DNA from: Lepturacanthus savala
Taxonomy: Eukaryota; Chordata; Actinopteri; Scombriformes; Trichiuridae
NCBI GenBank assembly: GCA_030544235.1
Contig: CM060476.1
Span: 27,878,733 to 27,942,732, forward strand
Length of the DNA stretch: 64,000 nucleotides
Direction: 5' to 3'
A program made the translations under genes and the position numbers. This document shows positions 11,601 to 25,899 of this stretch, in pieces (the first letter of the stretch is position 1; every line of letters starts with the position of its first letter). Under the pieces are notes generated by a model that saw only the letters and a program-made list of their open reading frames with translations, was not told where the DNA came from and made no database searches.

Positions 11601-14600
11601 TTTCTATAAAAATATTGTACTGATTTAGGCCTATATAGCTTTTTGTCTTTTTGGGCTCTTCAGACCGAGAGAATGCATATGGCGCAATAAAAACTTTAAA
11701 ACACAAACCTCATGAAAACAATAGCTTTTCCAGGTGAATTTCTGATCCAAAACTATACCATTTCACATAAAGTAAAAGGTAAATAAGTTTTTCTATGAAA
11801 ATATTGTACTGATTTAGGCCTATATAGCTTTTTGTCTTTTTGGGCTCTTCAGACCGAGAGAATGCATATGGAGCAATAAAAACTTTAAAACACAAACCAC
11901 ATGAAAACAATAGCTTTTCCAGGTGAATTTCTGATCCAAAACTATACCATTTCACATAAAATCAAAGGTAAATAAGTTTTTTTGTAAAAATATTGTACTG
12001 ATTTAGGCCTATATAGCTTTTTGTCTTTTTGGGCTCTTCAGACCGAGAGAATGCATATGGAGCAATAAAAACTTTAAAACACAAACCACATGAAAACAAT
12101 AGCTTTTCCAGGTGAATTTCTGATCCAAAACTATACCATTTCACATAAAGTAAAAGGTAAATAAGATTTTCTATAAAAATATTGTTCTGATTTAGGCTTA
12201 CATAGCTTTTTGTCTTTTTGTTCTCTTCAGACTGAGAGAATGCATATGGAGCAATAAAAACTTTAAAACACAAACCACATGAAAACAATGGCTTTTCCAG
12301 GTGAATTTCTGATCCAAAACTATACCATTTCACATAAAGTAAAAGGTAAATAAGTTTTTCTATAAAAATATTGTACTGATTTAGGCTTACATAGCTTTTT
12401 GTCTTTTTGTTCTCTTCAGACCGAGAGAATGCATATGGAGCAATAAAAACTTTAAAACACAAACCACATGAAAACAATAGCTTTTCCAGGTGAATTTCTG
12501 ATCCAAAACTATACCATTTCACATAAAGTAAAAGGTAAATAAGTTTTTCTATAAAAATATTGTACTGATTTAGGCCTATATAGCTTTTTGTCTTTTTGGG
12601 CTCTTCAGACCGAGAGAATGCCTATGGAGCAATAAAAACTTTAAAACACAAACCACATGAAAACAATAGCTTTTCCAGGTGAATTTCTGATCCAAAACTA
12701 TACCATTTCACATAAAGTAAAAGGTAAATAAGTTTTTCTATGAAAATATTGTACTGATTTAGGCCTATATAGCTTTTTGTCTTTTTGGGCTCTTCAGACC
12801 GAGAGAATGCCTATGGAGCAATAAAAACTTTAAAACACAAACCACAAGAAAACAATAGCTTTTCCAGGTGAATTTCTGATCCAAAACTATACCATTTCAC
12901 ATAAAGTAAAAGGTAAATAAGTTTTTCTATGAAAATATTGTACTGATTTAGGCCTATATAGCTTTTTGTCTTTTTGGGCTCTTCAGACCGAGAGAATGCA
13001 TATGGAGCAATAAAAACTTTAAAACACAAACCACATGAAAACAATAGCTTTTCCAGGTGAATTTCTGATCCAAAACTATACCATTTCACATAAAGTAAAA
13101 GGTAAATAAGTTTTTCTATAAAAATATTGTACTGATTTAGGCCTATATAGCTTTTTGTCTTTTTGGGCTCTTCAGACCGAGAGAATGCATATGGAGCAAT
13201 AAAAACTTTAAAACACAAACCACATGAAAACAATAGCTTTTCCAGGTGAATTTCTGATCCAAAACTATACCATTTCACATAAAGTAAAAGGTAAATAAGT
13301 TTTTCTATGAAAATATTGTACTGATTTAGGCCTATATAGCTTTTTGTCTTTTTGGGCTCTTCAGACCGAGAGAATGCATATGGAGCAATAAAAACTTTAA
13401 AACACAAACCACATGAAAACAATAGCTTTTCCAGGTGAATTTCTGATCCAAAACTATACCATTTCACATAAAGTAAAAGGTAAATAAGTTTTTCTATAAA
13501 AATATTGTACTGATTTAGGCCTATATAGCTTTTTGTCTTTTTGGGCTCTTCAGACCGAGAGAATGCATATGGAGCAATAAAAACTTTAAAACACAAACCA
13601 CATGAAAACAATAGCTTTTCCAGGTGAATTTCTGATCCAAAACTATACCATTTCACATAAAGTAAAAGGTAAATAAGTTTTTCTATAAAAATATTGTACT
13701 GATTTAGGCCTATATAGCTTTTTGTCTTTTTGGGCTCTTCAGACCGAGAGAATGCCTATGGAGCAATAAAAACTTTAAAACACAAACCACATGAAAACAA
13801 TAGCTTTTCCAGGTGAATTTCTGATCCAAAACTATACCATTTCACATAAAGTAAAAGGTAAATAAGTTTTTCTATAAAAATATTGTACTGATTTAGGCCT
13901 ATATAGCTTTTTGTCTTTTTGGGCTCTTCAGACCGAGAGAATGCCTATGGAGCAATAAAAACTTTAAAACACAAACCACATGAAAACAATAGCTTTTCCA
14001 GGTGAATTTCTGATCCAAAACTATACCATTTCACATAAAGTAAAAGGTAAATAAGTTTTTCTATGAAAATATTGTACTGATTTAGGCCTATATAGCTTTT
14101 TGTCTTTTTGGGCTCTTCAGACCGAGAGAATGCCTATGGAGCAATAAAAACTTTAAAACACAAACCACAAGAAAACAATAGCTTTTCCAGGTGAATTTCT
14201 GATCCAAAACTATACCATTTCACATAAAGTAAAAGGTAAATAAGTTTTTCTATGAAAATATTGTACTGATTTAGGCCTATATAGCTTTTTGTCTTTTTGG
14301 GCTCTTCAGACCGAGAGAATGCATATGGAGCAATAAAAACTTTAAAACACAAACCACATGAAAACAATAGCTTTTCCAGGTGAATTTCTGATCCAAAACT
14401 ATACCATTTCACATAAAGTAAAAGGTAAATAAGTTTTTCTATAAAAATATTGTACTGATTTAGGCCTATATAGCTTTTTGTCTTTTTGGGCTCTTCAGAC
14501 CGAGAGAATGCATATGGAGCAATAAAAACTTTAAAACACAAACCACATGAAAACAATAGCTTTTCCAGGTGAATTTCTGATCCAAAACTATACCATTTCA

Positions 14601-15303
14601 CATAAAGTAAAAGGTAAATAAGTTTTTCTATGAAAATATTGTACTGATTTAGGCCTATATAGCTTTTTGTCTTTTTGGGCTCTTCAGACCGAGAGAATGC
14701 ATATGGAGCAATAAAAACTTTAAAACACAAACCACATGAAAACAATAGCTTTTCCAGGTGAATTTCTGATCCAAAACTATACCATTTCACATAAAGTAAA
14801 AGGTAAATACGTTTTTCTATAAAAATATTGTACTGATTTAGGCCTATATAGCTTTTTGTCTTTTTGGGCTCTTCAGACCGAGAGAATGCATATGGAGCAA
14901 TAAAAACTTTAAAACACAAACCACATGAAAACAATAGCTTTTCCAGGTGAATTTCTGATCCAAAACTATACCATTTCACATAAAGTAAAAGGTAAATAAG
15001 TTTTTCTATAAAAATATTGTACTGATTTAGGCCTATATAGCTTTTTGTCTTTTTGGGCTCTTCAGACCGAGAGAATGCCTATGGAGCAATAAAAACTTTA
15101 AAACACAAACCACATGAAAACAATAGCTTTTCCAGGTGAATTTCTGATCCAAAACTATACCATTTCACATAAAGTAAAAGGTAAATAAGTTTTTCTATGA
15201 AAATATTGTACTGATTTAGGCCTATATAGCTTTTTGTCTTTTTGGGCTCTTCAGACCGAGAGAATGCCTATGGAGCAATAAAAACTTTAAAACACAAACC
15301 ACA
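8688..15303 (+). repeat. HOR copy B (35 monomers)
   Basis: This is the fullest copy of the long HOR. It holds the three monomers missing from A (about 10,990-11,560, including two ggcttacatag/gttctc monomers). Its final 5,670 bp (9,634-15,303) recurs as copy C. Markers shared with C include cattttatataaag near 10,250 and 15,920, caatggctttt at 12,286 and 17,956, the aaatcaaagg variant near 11,957 and 17,627, and aaatacg near 14,805 and 20,475. The copy ends at the ccacaag variant at 15,298-15,303. Confidence 0.85.
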
Positions 15304-18300
15304 AGAAAACAATAGCTTTTCCAGGTGAATTTCTGATCCAAAACTATACCATTTCACATAAAATAAAAGGTAAATAAGTTTTTTTGTAAAAATATTGTAC
15401 TGATTTAGGCCTATATAGCTTTTTGTCTTTTTGGGCTCTTCAGACCGAGAGAATGCATATGGAGCAATAAAAACTTTAAAACACAAACCACATGAAAACA
15501 ATAGCTTTTCCAGGTGAATTTCTGATCCAAAACTATACCATTTCACATAAAGTAAAAGGTAAATAAGATTTTCTATAAAAATATTGTTCTGATTTAGGCT
15601 TACATAGCTTTTTGTCTTTTTGTTCTCTTCAGACCGAGAGAATGCATATGGAGCAATAAAAACTTTAAAACACAAACCACATGAAAACAATAGCTTTTCC
15701 AGGTGAATTTCTGATCCAAAACTATACCATTTCACATAAAGTAAAAGGTAAATAAGTTTTTCTATAAAAATATTGTACTGATTTAGGCTTACATAGCTTT
15801 TTGTCTTTTTGTTCTCTTCAGACCGAGAGAATGCATATGGAGCAATAAAAACTTTAAAACACAAACCACATGAAAACAATAGCTTTTCCAGGTGAATTTC
15901 TGATCCAAAACTATACCATTTTATATAAAGTAAAAGGTAAATAAGTTTTTCTATGAAAATATTGTACTGATTTAGGCCTATATAGCTTTTTGTCTTTTTG
16001 GGCTCTTCAGACCGAGAGAATGCATATGGAGCAATAAAAACTTTAAAACACAAACCACATGAAAACAATAGCTTTTCCAGGTGAATTTCTGATCCAAAAC
16101 TATACCATTTTACATAAAGTAAAAGGTAAATAAGTTTTTCTATAAAAATATTGTACTGATTTAGGCCTATATAGCTTTTTGTCTTTTTGGGCTCTTCAGA
16201 CCGAGAGAATGCATATGGCGCAATAAAAACTTTAAAACACAAACCTCATGAAAACAATAGCTTTTCCAGGTGAATTTCTGATCCAAAACTATACCATTTC
16301 ACATAAAGTAAAAGGTAAATAATTTTTTCTATGAAAATATTGTACTGATTTAGGCCTATATAGCTTTTTGTCTTTTTGGGCTCTTCAGACCGAGAGAATG
16401 CATATGGAGCAATAAAAACTTTAAAACACAAACCACATGAAAACAATAGCTTTTCCAGGTGAATTTCTGATCCAAAACTATACCATTTCACATAAAATAA
16501 AAGGTAAATAAGTTTTTTTGTAAAAATATTGTACTGATTTAGGCCTATATAGCTTTTTGTCTTTTTGGGCTCTTCAGACCGAGAGAATGCATATGGAGCA
16601 ATAAAAACTTTAAAACACAAACCACATGAAAACAATAGCTTTTCCAGGTGAATTTCTGATCCAAAACTATACCATTTCACATAAAGTAAAAGGTAAATAA
16701 GATTTTCTATAAAAATATTGTTCTGATTTAGGCTTACATAGCTTTTTGTCTTTTTGTTCTCTTCAGACCGAGAGAATGCATATGGAGCAATAAAAACTTT
16801 AAAACACAAACCACATGAAAACAATAGCTTTTCCAGGTGAATTTCTGATCCAAAACTATACCATTTCACATAAAGTAAAAGGTAAATAAGTTTTTCTATA
16901 AAAATATTGTACTGATTTAGGCTTACATAGCTTTTTGTCTTTTTGTTCTCTTCAGACCGAGAGAATGCATATGGAGCAATAAAAACTTTAAAACACAAAC
17001 CACATGAAAACAATAGCTTTTCCAGGTGAATTTCTGATCCAAAACTATACCATTTTACATAAAGTAAAAGGTAAATAAGTTTTTCTATGAAAATATTGTA
17101 CTGATTTAGGCCTATATAGCTTTTTGTCTTTTTGGGCTCTTCAGACCGAGAGAATGCATATGGAGCAATAAAAACTTTAAAACACAAACCACATGAAAAC
17201 AATAGCTTTTCCAGGTGAATTTCTGATCCAAAACTATACCATTTTACATAAAGTAAAAGGTAAATAAGTTTTTCTATAAAAATATTGTACTGATTTAGGC
17301 CTATATAGCTTTTTGTCTTTTTGGGCTCTTCAGACCGAGAGAATGCATATGGCGCAATAAAAACTTTAAAACACAAACCTCATGAAAACAATAGCTTTTC
17401 CAGGTGAATTTCTGATCCAAAACTATACCATTTCACATAAAGTAAAAGGTAAATAAGTTTTTCTATGAAAATATTGTACTGATTTAGGCCTATATAGCTT
17501 TTTGTCTTTTTGGGCTCTTCAGACCGAGAGAATGCATATGGAGCAATAAAAACTTTAAAACACAAACCACATGAAAACAATAGCTTTTCCAGGTGAATTT
17601 CTGATCCAAAACTATACCATTTCACATAAAATCAAAGGTAAATAAGTTTTTTTGTAAAAATATTGTACTGATTTAGGCCTATATAGCTTTTTGTCTTTTT
17701 GGGCTCTTCAGACCGAGAGAATGCATATGGAGCAATAAAAACTTTAAAACACAAACCACATGAAAACAATAGCTTTTCCAGGTGAATTTCTGATCCAAAA
17801 CTATACCATTTCACATAAAGTAAAAGGTAAATAAGATTTTCTATAAAAATATTGTTCTGATTTAGGCTTACATAGCTTTTTGTCTTTTTGTTCTCTTCAG
17901 ACTGAGAGAATGCATATGGAGCAATAAAAACTTTAAAACACAAACCACATGAAAACAATGGCTTTTCCAGGTGAATTTCTGATCCAAAACTATACCATTT
18001 CACATAAAGTAAAAGGTAAATAAGTTTTTCTATAAAAATATTGTACTGATTTAGGCTTACATAGCTTTTTGTCTTTTTGTTCTCTTCAGACCGAGAGAAT
18101 GCATATGGAGCAATAAAAACTTTAAAACACAAACCACATGAAAACAATAGCTTTTCCAGGTGAATTTCTGATCCAAAACTATACCATTTCACATAAAGTA
18201 AAAGGTAAATAAGTTTTTCTATAAAAATATTGTACTGATTTAGGCCTATATAGCTTTTTGTCTTTTTGGGCTCTTCAGACCGAGAGAATGCCTATGGAGC

Positions 18301-20973
18301 AATAAAAACTTTAAAACACAAACCACATGAAAACAATAGCTTTTCCAGGTGAATTTCTGATCCAAAACTATACCATTTCACATAAAGTAAAAGGTAAATA
18401 AGTTTTTCTATGAAAATATTGTACTGATTTAGGCCTATATAGCTTTTTGTCTTTTTGGGCTCTTCAGACCGAGAGAATGCCTATGGAGCAATAAAAACTT
18501 TAAAACACAAACCACAAGAAAACAATAGCTTTTCCAGGTGAATTTCTGATCCAAAACTATACCATTTCACATAAAGTAAAAGGTAAATAAGTTTTTCTAT
18601 GAAAATATTGTACTGATTTAGGCCTATATAGCTTTTTGTCTTTTTGGGCTCTTCAGACCGAGAGAATGCATATGGAGCAATAAAAACTTTAAAACACAAA
18701 CCACATGAAAACAATAGCTTTTCCAGGTGAATTTCTGATCCAAAACTATACCATTTCACATAAAGTAAAAGGTAAATAAGTTTTTCTATAAAAATATTGT
18801 ACTGATTTAGGCCTATATAGCTTTTTGTCTTTTTGGGCTCTTCAGACCGAGAGAATGCATATGGAGCAATAAAAACTTTAAAACACAAACCACATGAAAA
18901 CAATAGCTTTTCCAGGTGAATTTCTGATCCAAAACTATACCATTTCACATAAAGTAAAAGGTAAATAAGTTTTTCTATGAAAATATTGTACTGATTTAGG
19001 CCTATATAGCTTTTTGTCTTTTTGGGCTCTTCAGACCGAGAGAATGCATATGGAGCAATAAAAACTTTAAAACACAAACCACATGAAAACAATAGCTTTT
19101 CCAGGTGAATTTCTGATCCAAAACTATACCATTTCACATAAAGTAAAAGGTAAATAAGTTTTTCTATAAAAATATTGTACTGATTTAGGCCTATATAGCT
19201 TTTTGTCTTTTTGGGCTCTTCAGACCGAGAGAATGCATATGGAGCAATAAAAACTTTAAAACACAAACCACATGAAAACAATAGCTTTTCCAGGTGAATT
19301 TCTGATCCAAAACTATACCATTTCACATAAAGTAAAAGGTAAATAAGTTTTTCTATAAAAATATTGTACTGATTTAGGCCTATATAGCTTTTTGTCTTTT
19401 TGGGCTCTTCAGACCGAGAGAATGCCTATGGAGCAATAAAAACTTTAAAACACAAACCACATGAAAACAATAGCTTTTCCAGGTGAATTTCTGATCCAAA
19501 ACTATACCATTTCACATAAAGTAAAAGGTAAATAAGTTTTTCTATAAAAATATTGTACTGATTTAGGCCTATATAGCTTTTTGTCTTTTTGGGCTCTTCA
19601 GACCGAGAGAATGCCTATGGAGCAATAAAAACTTTAAAACACAAACCACATGAAAACAATAGCTTTTCCAGGTGAATTTCTGATCCAAAACTATACCATT
19701 TCACATAAAGTAAAAGGTAAATAAGTTTTTCTATGAAAATATTGTACTGATTTAGGCCTATATAGCTTTTTGTCTTTTTGGGCTCTTCAGACCGAGAGAA
19801 TGCCTATGGAGCAATAAAAACTTTAAAACACAAACCACAAGAAAACAATAGCTTTTCCAGGTGAATTTCTGATCCAAAACTATACCATTTCACATAAAGT
19901 AAAAGGTAAATAAGTTTTTCTATGAAAATATTGTACTGATTTAGGCCTATATAGCTTTTTGTCTTTTTGGGCTCTTCAGACCGAGAGAATGCATATGGAG
20001 CAATAAAAACTTTAAAACACAAACCACATGAAAACAATAGCTTTTCCAGGTGAATTTCTGATCCAAAACTATACCATTTCACATAAAGTAAAAGGTAAAT
20101 AAGTTTTTCTATAAAAATATTGTACTGATTTAGGCCTATATAGCTTTTTGTCTTTTTGGGCTCTTCAGACCGAGAGAATGCATATGGAGCAATAAAAACT
20201 TTAAAACACAAACCACATGAAAACAATAGCTTTTCCAGGTGAATTTCTGATCCAAAACTATACCATTTCACATAAAGTAAAAGGTAAATAAGTTTTTCTA
20301 TGAAAATATTGTACTGATTTAGGCCTATATAGCTTTTTGTCTTTTTGGGCTCTTCAGACCGAGAGAATGCATATGGAGCAATAAAAACTTTAAAACACAA
20401 ACCACATGAAAACAATAGCTTTTCCAGGTGAATTTCTGATCCAAAACTATACCATTTCACATAAAGTAAAAGGTAAATACGTTTTTCTATAAAAATATTG
20501 TACTGATTTAGGCCTATATAGCTTTTTGTCTTTTTGGGCTCTTCAGACCGAGAGAATGCATATGGAGCAATAAAAACTTTAAAACACAAACCACATGAAA
20601 ACAATAGCTTTTCCAGGTGAATTTCTGATCCAAAACTATACCATTTCACATAAAGTAAAAGGTAAATAAGTTTTTCTATAAAAATATTGTACTGATTTAG
20701 GCCTATATAGCTTTTTGTCTTTTTGGGCTCTTCAGACCGAGAGAATGCCTATGGAGCAATAAAAACTTTAAAACACAAACCACATGAAAACAATAGCTTT
20801 TCCAGGTGAATTTCTGATCCAAAACTATACCATTTCACATAAAGTAAAAGGTAAATAAGTTTTTCTATGAAAATATTGTACTGATTTAGGCCTATATAGC
20901 TTTTTGTCTTTTTGGGCTCTTCAGACCGAGAGAATGCCTATGGAGCAATAAAAACTTTAAAACACAAACCACA
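15304..20973 (+). repeat. HOR copy C: 5,670-bp tandem duplicate of B
   Basis: Every diagnostic variant I checked in 9,634-15,303 recurs exactly 5,670 bp (30 monomers) later, with no sequence between the copies. The start is located by a mismatch: C is preceded by ccacaag (15,298-15,303), whereas the equivalent place in B (9,628-9,633) has ccacatg. The end is the second ccacaag at about 20,969. This is the classic pattern of unequal exchange or an in-register tandem duplication. I saw no difference between the copies at the sites checked but did not align every base. Confidence 0.88.
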
Positions 20974-23900
20974 AGAAAACAATAGCTTTTCCAGGTGAAT
21001 TTCTGATCCAAAACTATACCATTTCACATAAAGTAAAAGGTAAATAAGTTTTTCTATGAAAATATTGTACTGATTTAGGCCTATATAGCTTTTTGTCTTT
21101 TTGGGCTCTTCAGACCGAGAGAATGCATATGGAGCAATAAAAACTTTAAAACACAAACCACACGAAAACAATAGCTTTTCCAGGTGAATTTCTGATCCAA
21201 AACTATACCATTTCACATAAAGTAAAAGGTAAATAAGTTTTTCTATAAAAATATTGTACTGATTTAGGCCTATATAGCTTTTTGTCTTTTTGGGCTCTTC
21301 AGACCGAGAGAATGCATATGGAGCAATAAAAACTTTAAAACACAAACCACATGAAAACAATAGCTTTTCCAGGTGAATTTCTGATCCAAAACTATGCCAT
21401 TTTACATATAGTAAAAGGTAAATAAGATTTTCTGTAAAAATATTGTACTGATTTAGGCCTACATAGCTTTTGGTCTTTTTGTGCTCTTCCAACCGAGAGA
21501 ATGCATATGGAGCAATAAAAACTTTAAAACACAAACCACATGAAAACAATAGCTTTTCCAGGTGAATTTCTGATCCAAAACTGTACCATTTCACATAAAG
21601 TTAAAGGTAAATAAGATTTTCTATAAAAATATTGTTCTGATTTAGGCTTATATAGCTTTTTGTCTTTTTGTGCTCTTCAGACCGAGAGAATGCATATGGA
21701 GCAATAAAAACTTTAAAACACAAACCACATGAAAACAATAGCTTTTCCAGGTGAATTTCTGATCCAAAACTATACCATTTCACATAAAGTAAAAGTGAAT
21801 AAGTTTTTCTACAAAAATATTGTACTGATTTAGGCTTACATAGCTTTTTGTCTTTTTGTGCTCTTCAGACCGAGAGAATGCATATGGAGCAATAAAAACT
21901 TTAAAACACAAACCACATGAAAACAATAGCTTTTCCAGGTGAATTTCTGATCCAAAACTATACCATTTCACATAAAGTAAAAGGTAAATAAGTTTTTCTA
22001 TAAAAATATTGTACTGATTTAGGCCTATATAGCTTTTTGTCTTTTTGGGCTCTTCAGACCGAGAGAATGCATATGGAGCAATAAAAACTTTAAAACACAA
22101 ACCACATGAAAACAATAGCTTTTCCAGGTGAATTTCTGATCCAAAACTATACCATTTCACATAAAGTTAAAGGTAAATAAGATTTTCTATAAAAATATTG
22201 TTCTGATTTAGGCTTACATAGCTTTTTGTCTTTTTGTGCTCTTCAGACCGAGAGAATGCATATGGAGCAATAAAAACTTTAAAACACAAACCACATGAAA
22301 ACAATAGCTTTTCCAGGTGAATTTCTGATCCAAAACTATACCATTTCACATAAAGTAAAAGGTAAATGAGATTTTCTATAAAAATATTGTTCTGATTTAG
22401 GCTTACATAGCTTTTTGTCTTTTTGTTCTCTTCAGACCGAGAGAATGCATATGGAGCAATAAAAACTTTAAAACACAAACCACATGAAAACAATAGCTTT
22501 TCCAGGTGAATTTCTGATCCAAAACTATACCATTTCACATAAAGTAAAAGGTAACTAAGATTTTCTGTAAAAATATTGTACTGATTTAGGCCTACATAGC
22601 TTTTGGTCTTTTTGTGCTCTTCCAACCGAGAGAATGCATATGGAGCAATAAAAACTTTAAAACACAAACCACATGAAAACAATAGCTTTTCCAGGTGAAT
22701 TTCTGATCCAAAACTATGCCATTTTACATATAGTAAAAGGTAAATAAGATTTTCTATAAAAATATTGTACTGATTCAGGCCTACATAGCTTTTGGTCTTT
22801 TTGTGCTCTTCCGACCGAGAGAATGCATATGGAGCAATAAAAACTTTAAAACACAAACCACATGAAAACAATAGCTTTTCCAGGTGAATTTCTGATCCAA
22901 AACTGTAACATTTCACATAAAGTTAAAGGTAAATAAGATTTTCTATAAAAATATTGTTCTGATTTAGACTTATATAGCTTTTTGTCTTTTTGTGCTCTTC
23001 AGACCGAGAGAATGCATATGGAGCAATAAAAACTTTAAAACACAAACCACATGAAAACAATAGCTTTTCCATGTGAATTTCTGATCCAAAACTATACCAT
23101 TTCACATAAAGTAAAAGGTAAATAAGTTTTTCTATAAAAATATTGTACTGATTTAGGCCTATATAACTTTTTGTCTTTTTGGGCTCTTCAGACCGAGAGA
23201 ATGCATATGGAGCAATAAAAACTTTAAAACAAAAACCACATGAAAACAATAGCTTTTCCAGGTGAATTTCTGATCCAAAACTATACCATTTCACATAAAG
23301 TAAAAGGTAAATAAGTTTTTCTATAAAAATATTGTACTGATTTAGGCCTATATAACTTTTTGTCTTTTTGGGCTCTTCAGACCGAGAGAATGCATATGGA
23401 GCAATAAAAACTTTAAAACACAAACCACATGAAAACAATAGCTTTTCCAGGTGAATTTCTGATCCAAAACTATACCATTTCACATAAAGTAAAAGGTAAA
23501 TAAGTTTTTCTATAAAAATATTGTACTGATTTAGGCCTATATAGCTTTTTGTCTTTTTGGGCTCTTCAGGCCGAGAGAATGCATATGGAGAAATAAAAAC
23601 TTTAAAACACAAACCACATGAAAACAATAGCTTTTCCAGGTGAATTTCTGATCCAAAACTATACCATTTCACATAAAGTTAAAGGTAAATAAGATTTTCT
23701 ATAAAAATATTGTTCTGATTTAGGCTTACATAGCTTTTTGTCTTTTTGGGCTCTTCCGACCGAGAGAATGCATATGGAGCAATAAAAACTTTAAAACACA
23801 AACCACATGAAAACAATAGCTTTTCCAGGTGAATTTCTGATCCAAAACTGTACCATTTCACATAAAGTTAAAGGTAAATAAGATTTTCTATAAAAATATT

Positions 23901-25899
23901 GTTCTGATTTAGACTTATATAGCTTTTTGTCTTTTTGTGCTCTTCAGACCGAGAGAATGCATATGGAGCAATAAAAACTTTAAAACACAAACCACATGAA
24001 AACAATAGCTTTTCCAGGTGAATTTCTGATCCAAAACTATACCATTTCACATAAAGTAAAAGGTAAATAAGTTTTTCTATACAAATATTGTACTGATTTA
24101 GGCCTATATAGCTTTTTGTCTTTTTGGGCTCTTCAGACCGAGAGAATGCATATGGAGCAATAAAAACTTTAAAACACAAACCACATGAAAACAATAGCTT
24201 TTCCAGGTGAATTTCTGATCCAAAACTATACCATTTTACATATAGTAAAAGGTAAATAAGATTTTCTGTAAAAATATTGTACTGATTTAGGCCTACATAG
24301 CTTTTGGTCTTTTTGTGCTCTTCCAACCGAGAGAATGCATATGGAGCAATAAAAACTTTAAAACACAAACCACATGAAAACAATAGCTTTTCCAGGTGAA
24401 TTTCTGATCCAAAACTGTACCATTTCACATAAAGTTAAAGGTAAATAAGATTTTCTATAAAAATATTGTTCTGATTTAGGCTTATATAGCTTTTTGTCTT
24501 TTTGTGCTCTTCAGACCGAGAGAATGCATATGGAGCAATAAAAACTTTAAAACACAAACCACATGAAAACAATAGCTTTTCCAGGTGAATTTCTGATCCA
24601 AAACTATACCATTTCACATAAAGTAAAAGTGAATAAGTTTTTCTACAAAAATATTGTACTGATTTAGGCCTATATAACTTTTTGTCTTTTTGGGCTCTTC
24701 AGACCGAGAGAATGAGCAATAAAAACTTTAAAACACAAACCACATGAAAACAATAGCTTTTCCAGGTGAATTTCTGATCCAAAACTATACCATTTCACAT
24801 AAAGTAAAAGGTAAATAAGTTTTTCTATAAAAATATTGTACTGATTTAGGCCTATATAGCTTTTTGTCTTTTTGGGCTCTTCAGACCGAGAGAATGCATA
24901 TGGAGCAATAAAAACTTTAAAACACAAACCACATGAAAACAATAGCTTTTCCAGGTGAATTTCTGATCCAAAACTATGCCATTTTACATATAGTAAAAGG
25001 TAAATAAGATTTTCTGTAAAAATATTGTACTGATTTAGGCCTACATAGCTTTTGGTCTTTTTGTGCTCTTCCAACCGAGAGAATGCATATGGAGCAATAA
25101 AAACTTTAAAACACAAACCACATGAAAACAATAGCTTTTCCAGGTGAATTTCTGATCCAAAACTGTACCATTTCACATAAAGTTAAAGGTAAATAAGATT
25201 TTCTATAAAAATATTGTTCTGATTTAGGCTTATATAGCTTTTTGTCTTTTTGTGCTCTTCAGACCGAGAGAATGCATATGGAGCAATAAAAACTTTAAAA
25301 CACAAACCACATGAAAACAATAGCTTTTCCAGGTGAATTTCTGATCCAAAACTATACCATTTCACATAAAGTAAAAGTGAATAAGTTTTTCTACAAAAAT
25401 ATTGTACTGATTTAGGCTTACATAGCTTTTTGTCTTTTTGTGCTCTTCAGACCGAGAGAATGCATATGGAGCAATAAAAACTTTAAAACACAAACCACAT
25501 GAAAACAATAGCTTTTCCAGGTGAATTTCTGATCCAAAACTATACCATTTCACATAAAGTAAAAGGTAAATAAGTTTTTCTATAAAAATATTGTACTGAT
25601 TTAGGCCTATATAGCTTTTTGTCTTTTTGGGCTCTTCAGACCGAGAGAATGCATATGGAGCAATAAAAACTTTAAAACACAAACCACATGAAAACAATAG
25701 CTTTTCCAGGTGAATTTCTGATCCAAAACTATACCATTTCACATAAAGTTAAAGGTAAATAAGATTTTCTATAAAAATATTGTTCTGATTTAGGCTTACA
25801 TAGCTTTTTGTCTTTTTGTGCTCTTCAGACCGAGAGAATGCATATGGAGCAATAAAAACTTTAAAACACAAACCACATGAAAACAATAGCTTTTCCAGG
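20974..25899 (+). repeat. Mixed subtype region with a 19-monomer repeat
   Basis: Monomer subtypes alternate more often here. Several carry ataaagttaaaggtaaat with aagattttc and attgttctg, or ctacatagcttttggtc with cttccaaccg. The stretch 21,391-about 22,570 recurs at 24,973-about 26,150 with a shift of 3,582 bp, which is 19 x 189 minus 9. The 9 bp are explained by two one-base deletions (aaaagtgaataag near 21,791 and 24,625) and a 7-bp deletion near 24,713. Around 23,150-23,240 lies a monomer with tataacttttt plus aaaacaaaaaccac that resembles a block amplified in the right arm. Confidence 0.8.
24713..24720 (+). other. 7-bp deletion within a monomer
   Basis: The usual gagagaatgcatatggagca reads gagagaatgagcaat here, so catatgg is missing. 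It is the only copy of this deletion I saw. It shifts the otherwise open frame on the - strand and helps explain the 3,582-bp spacing of the surrounding repeat. Confidence 0.85.
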
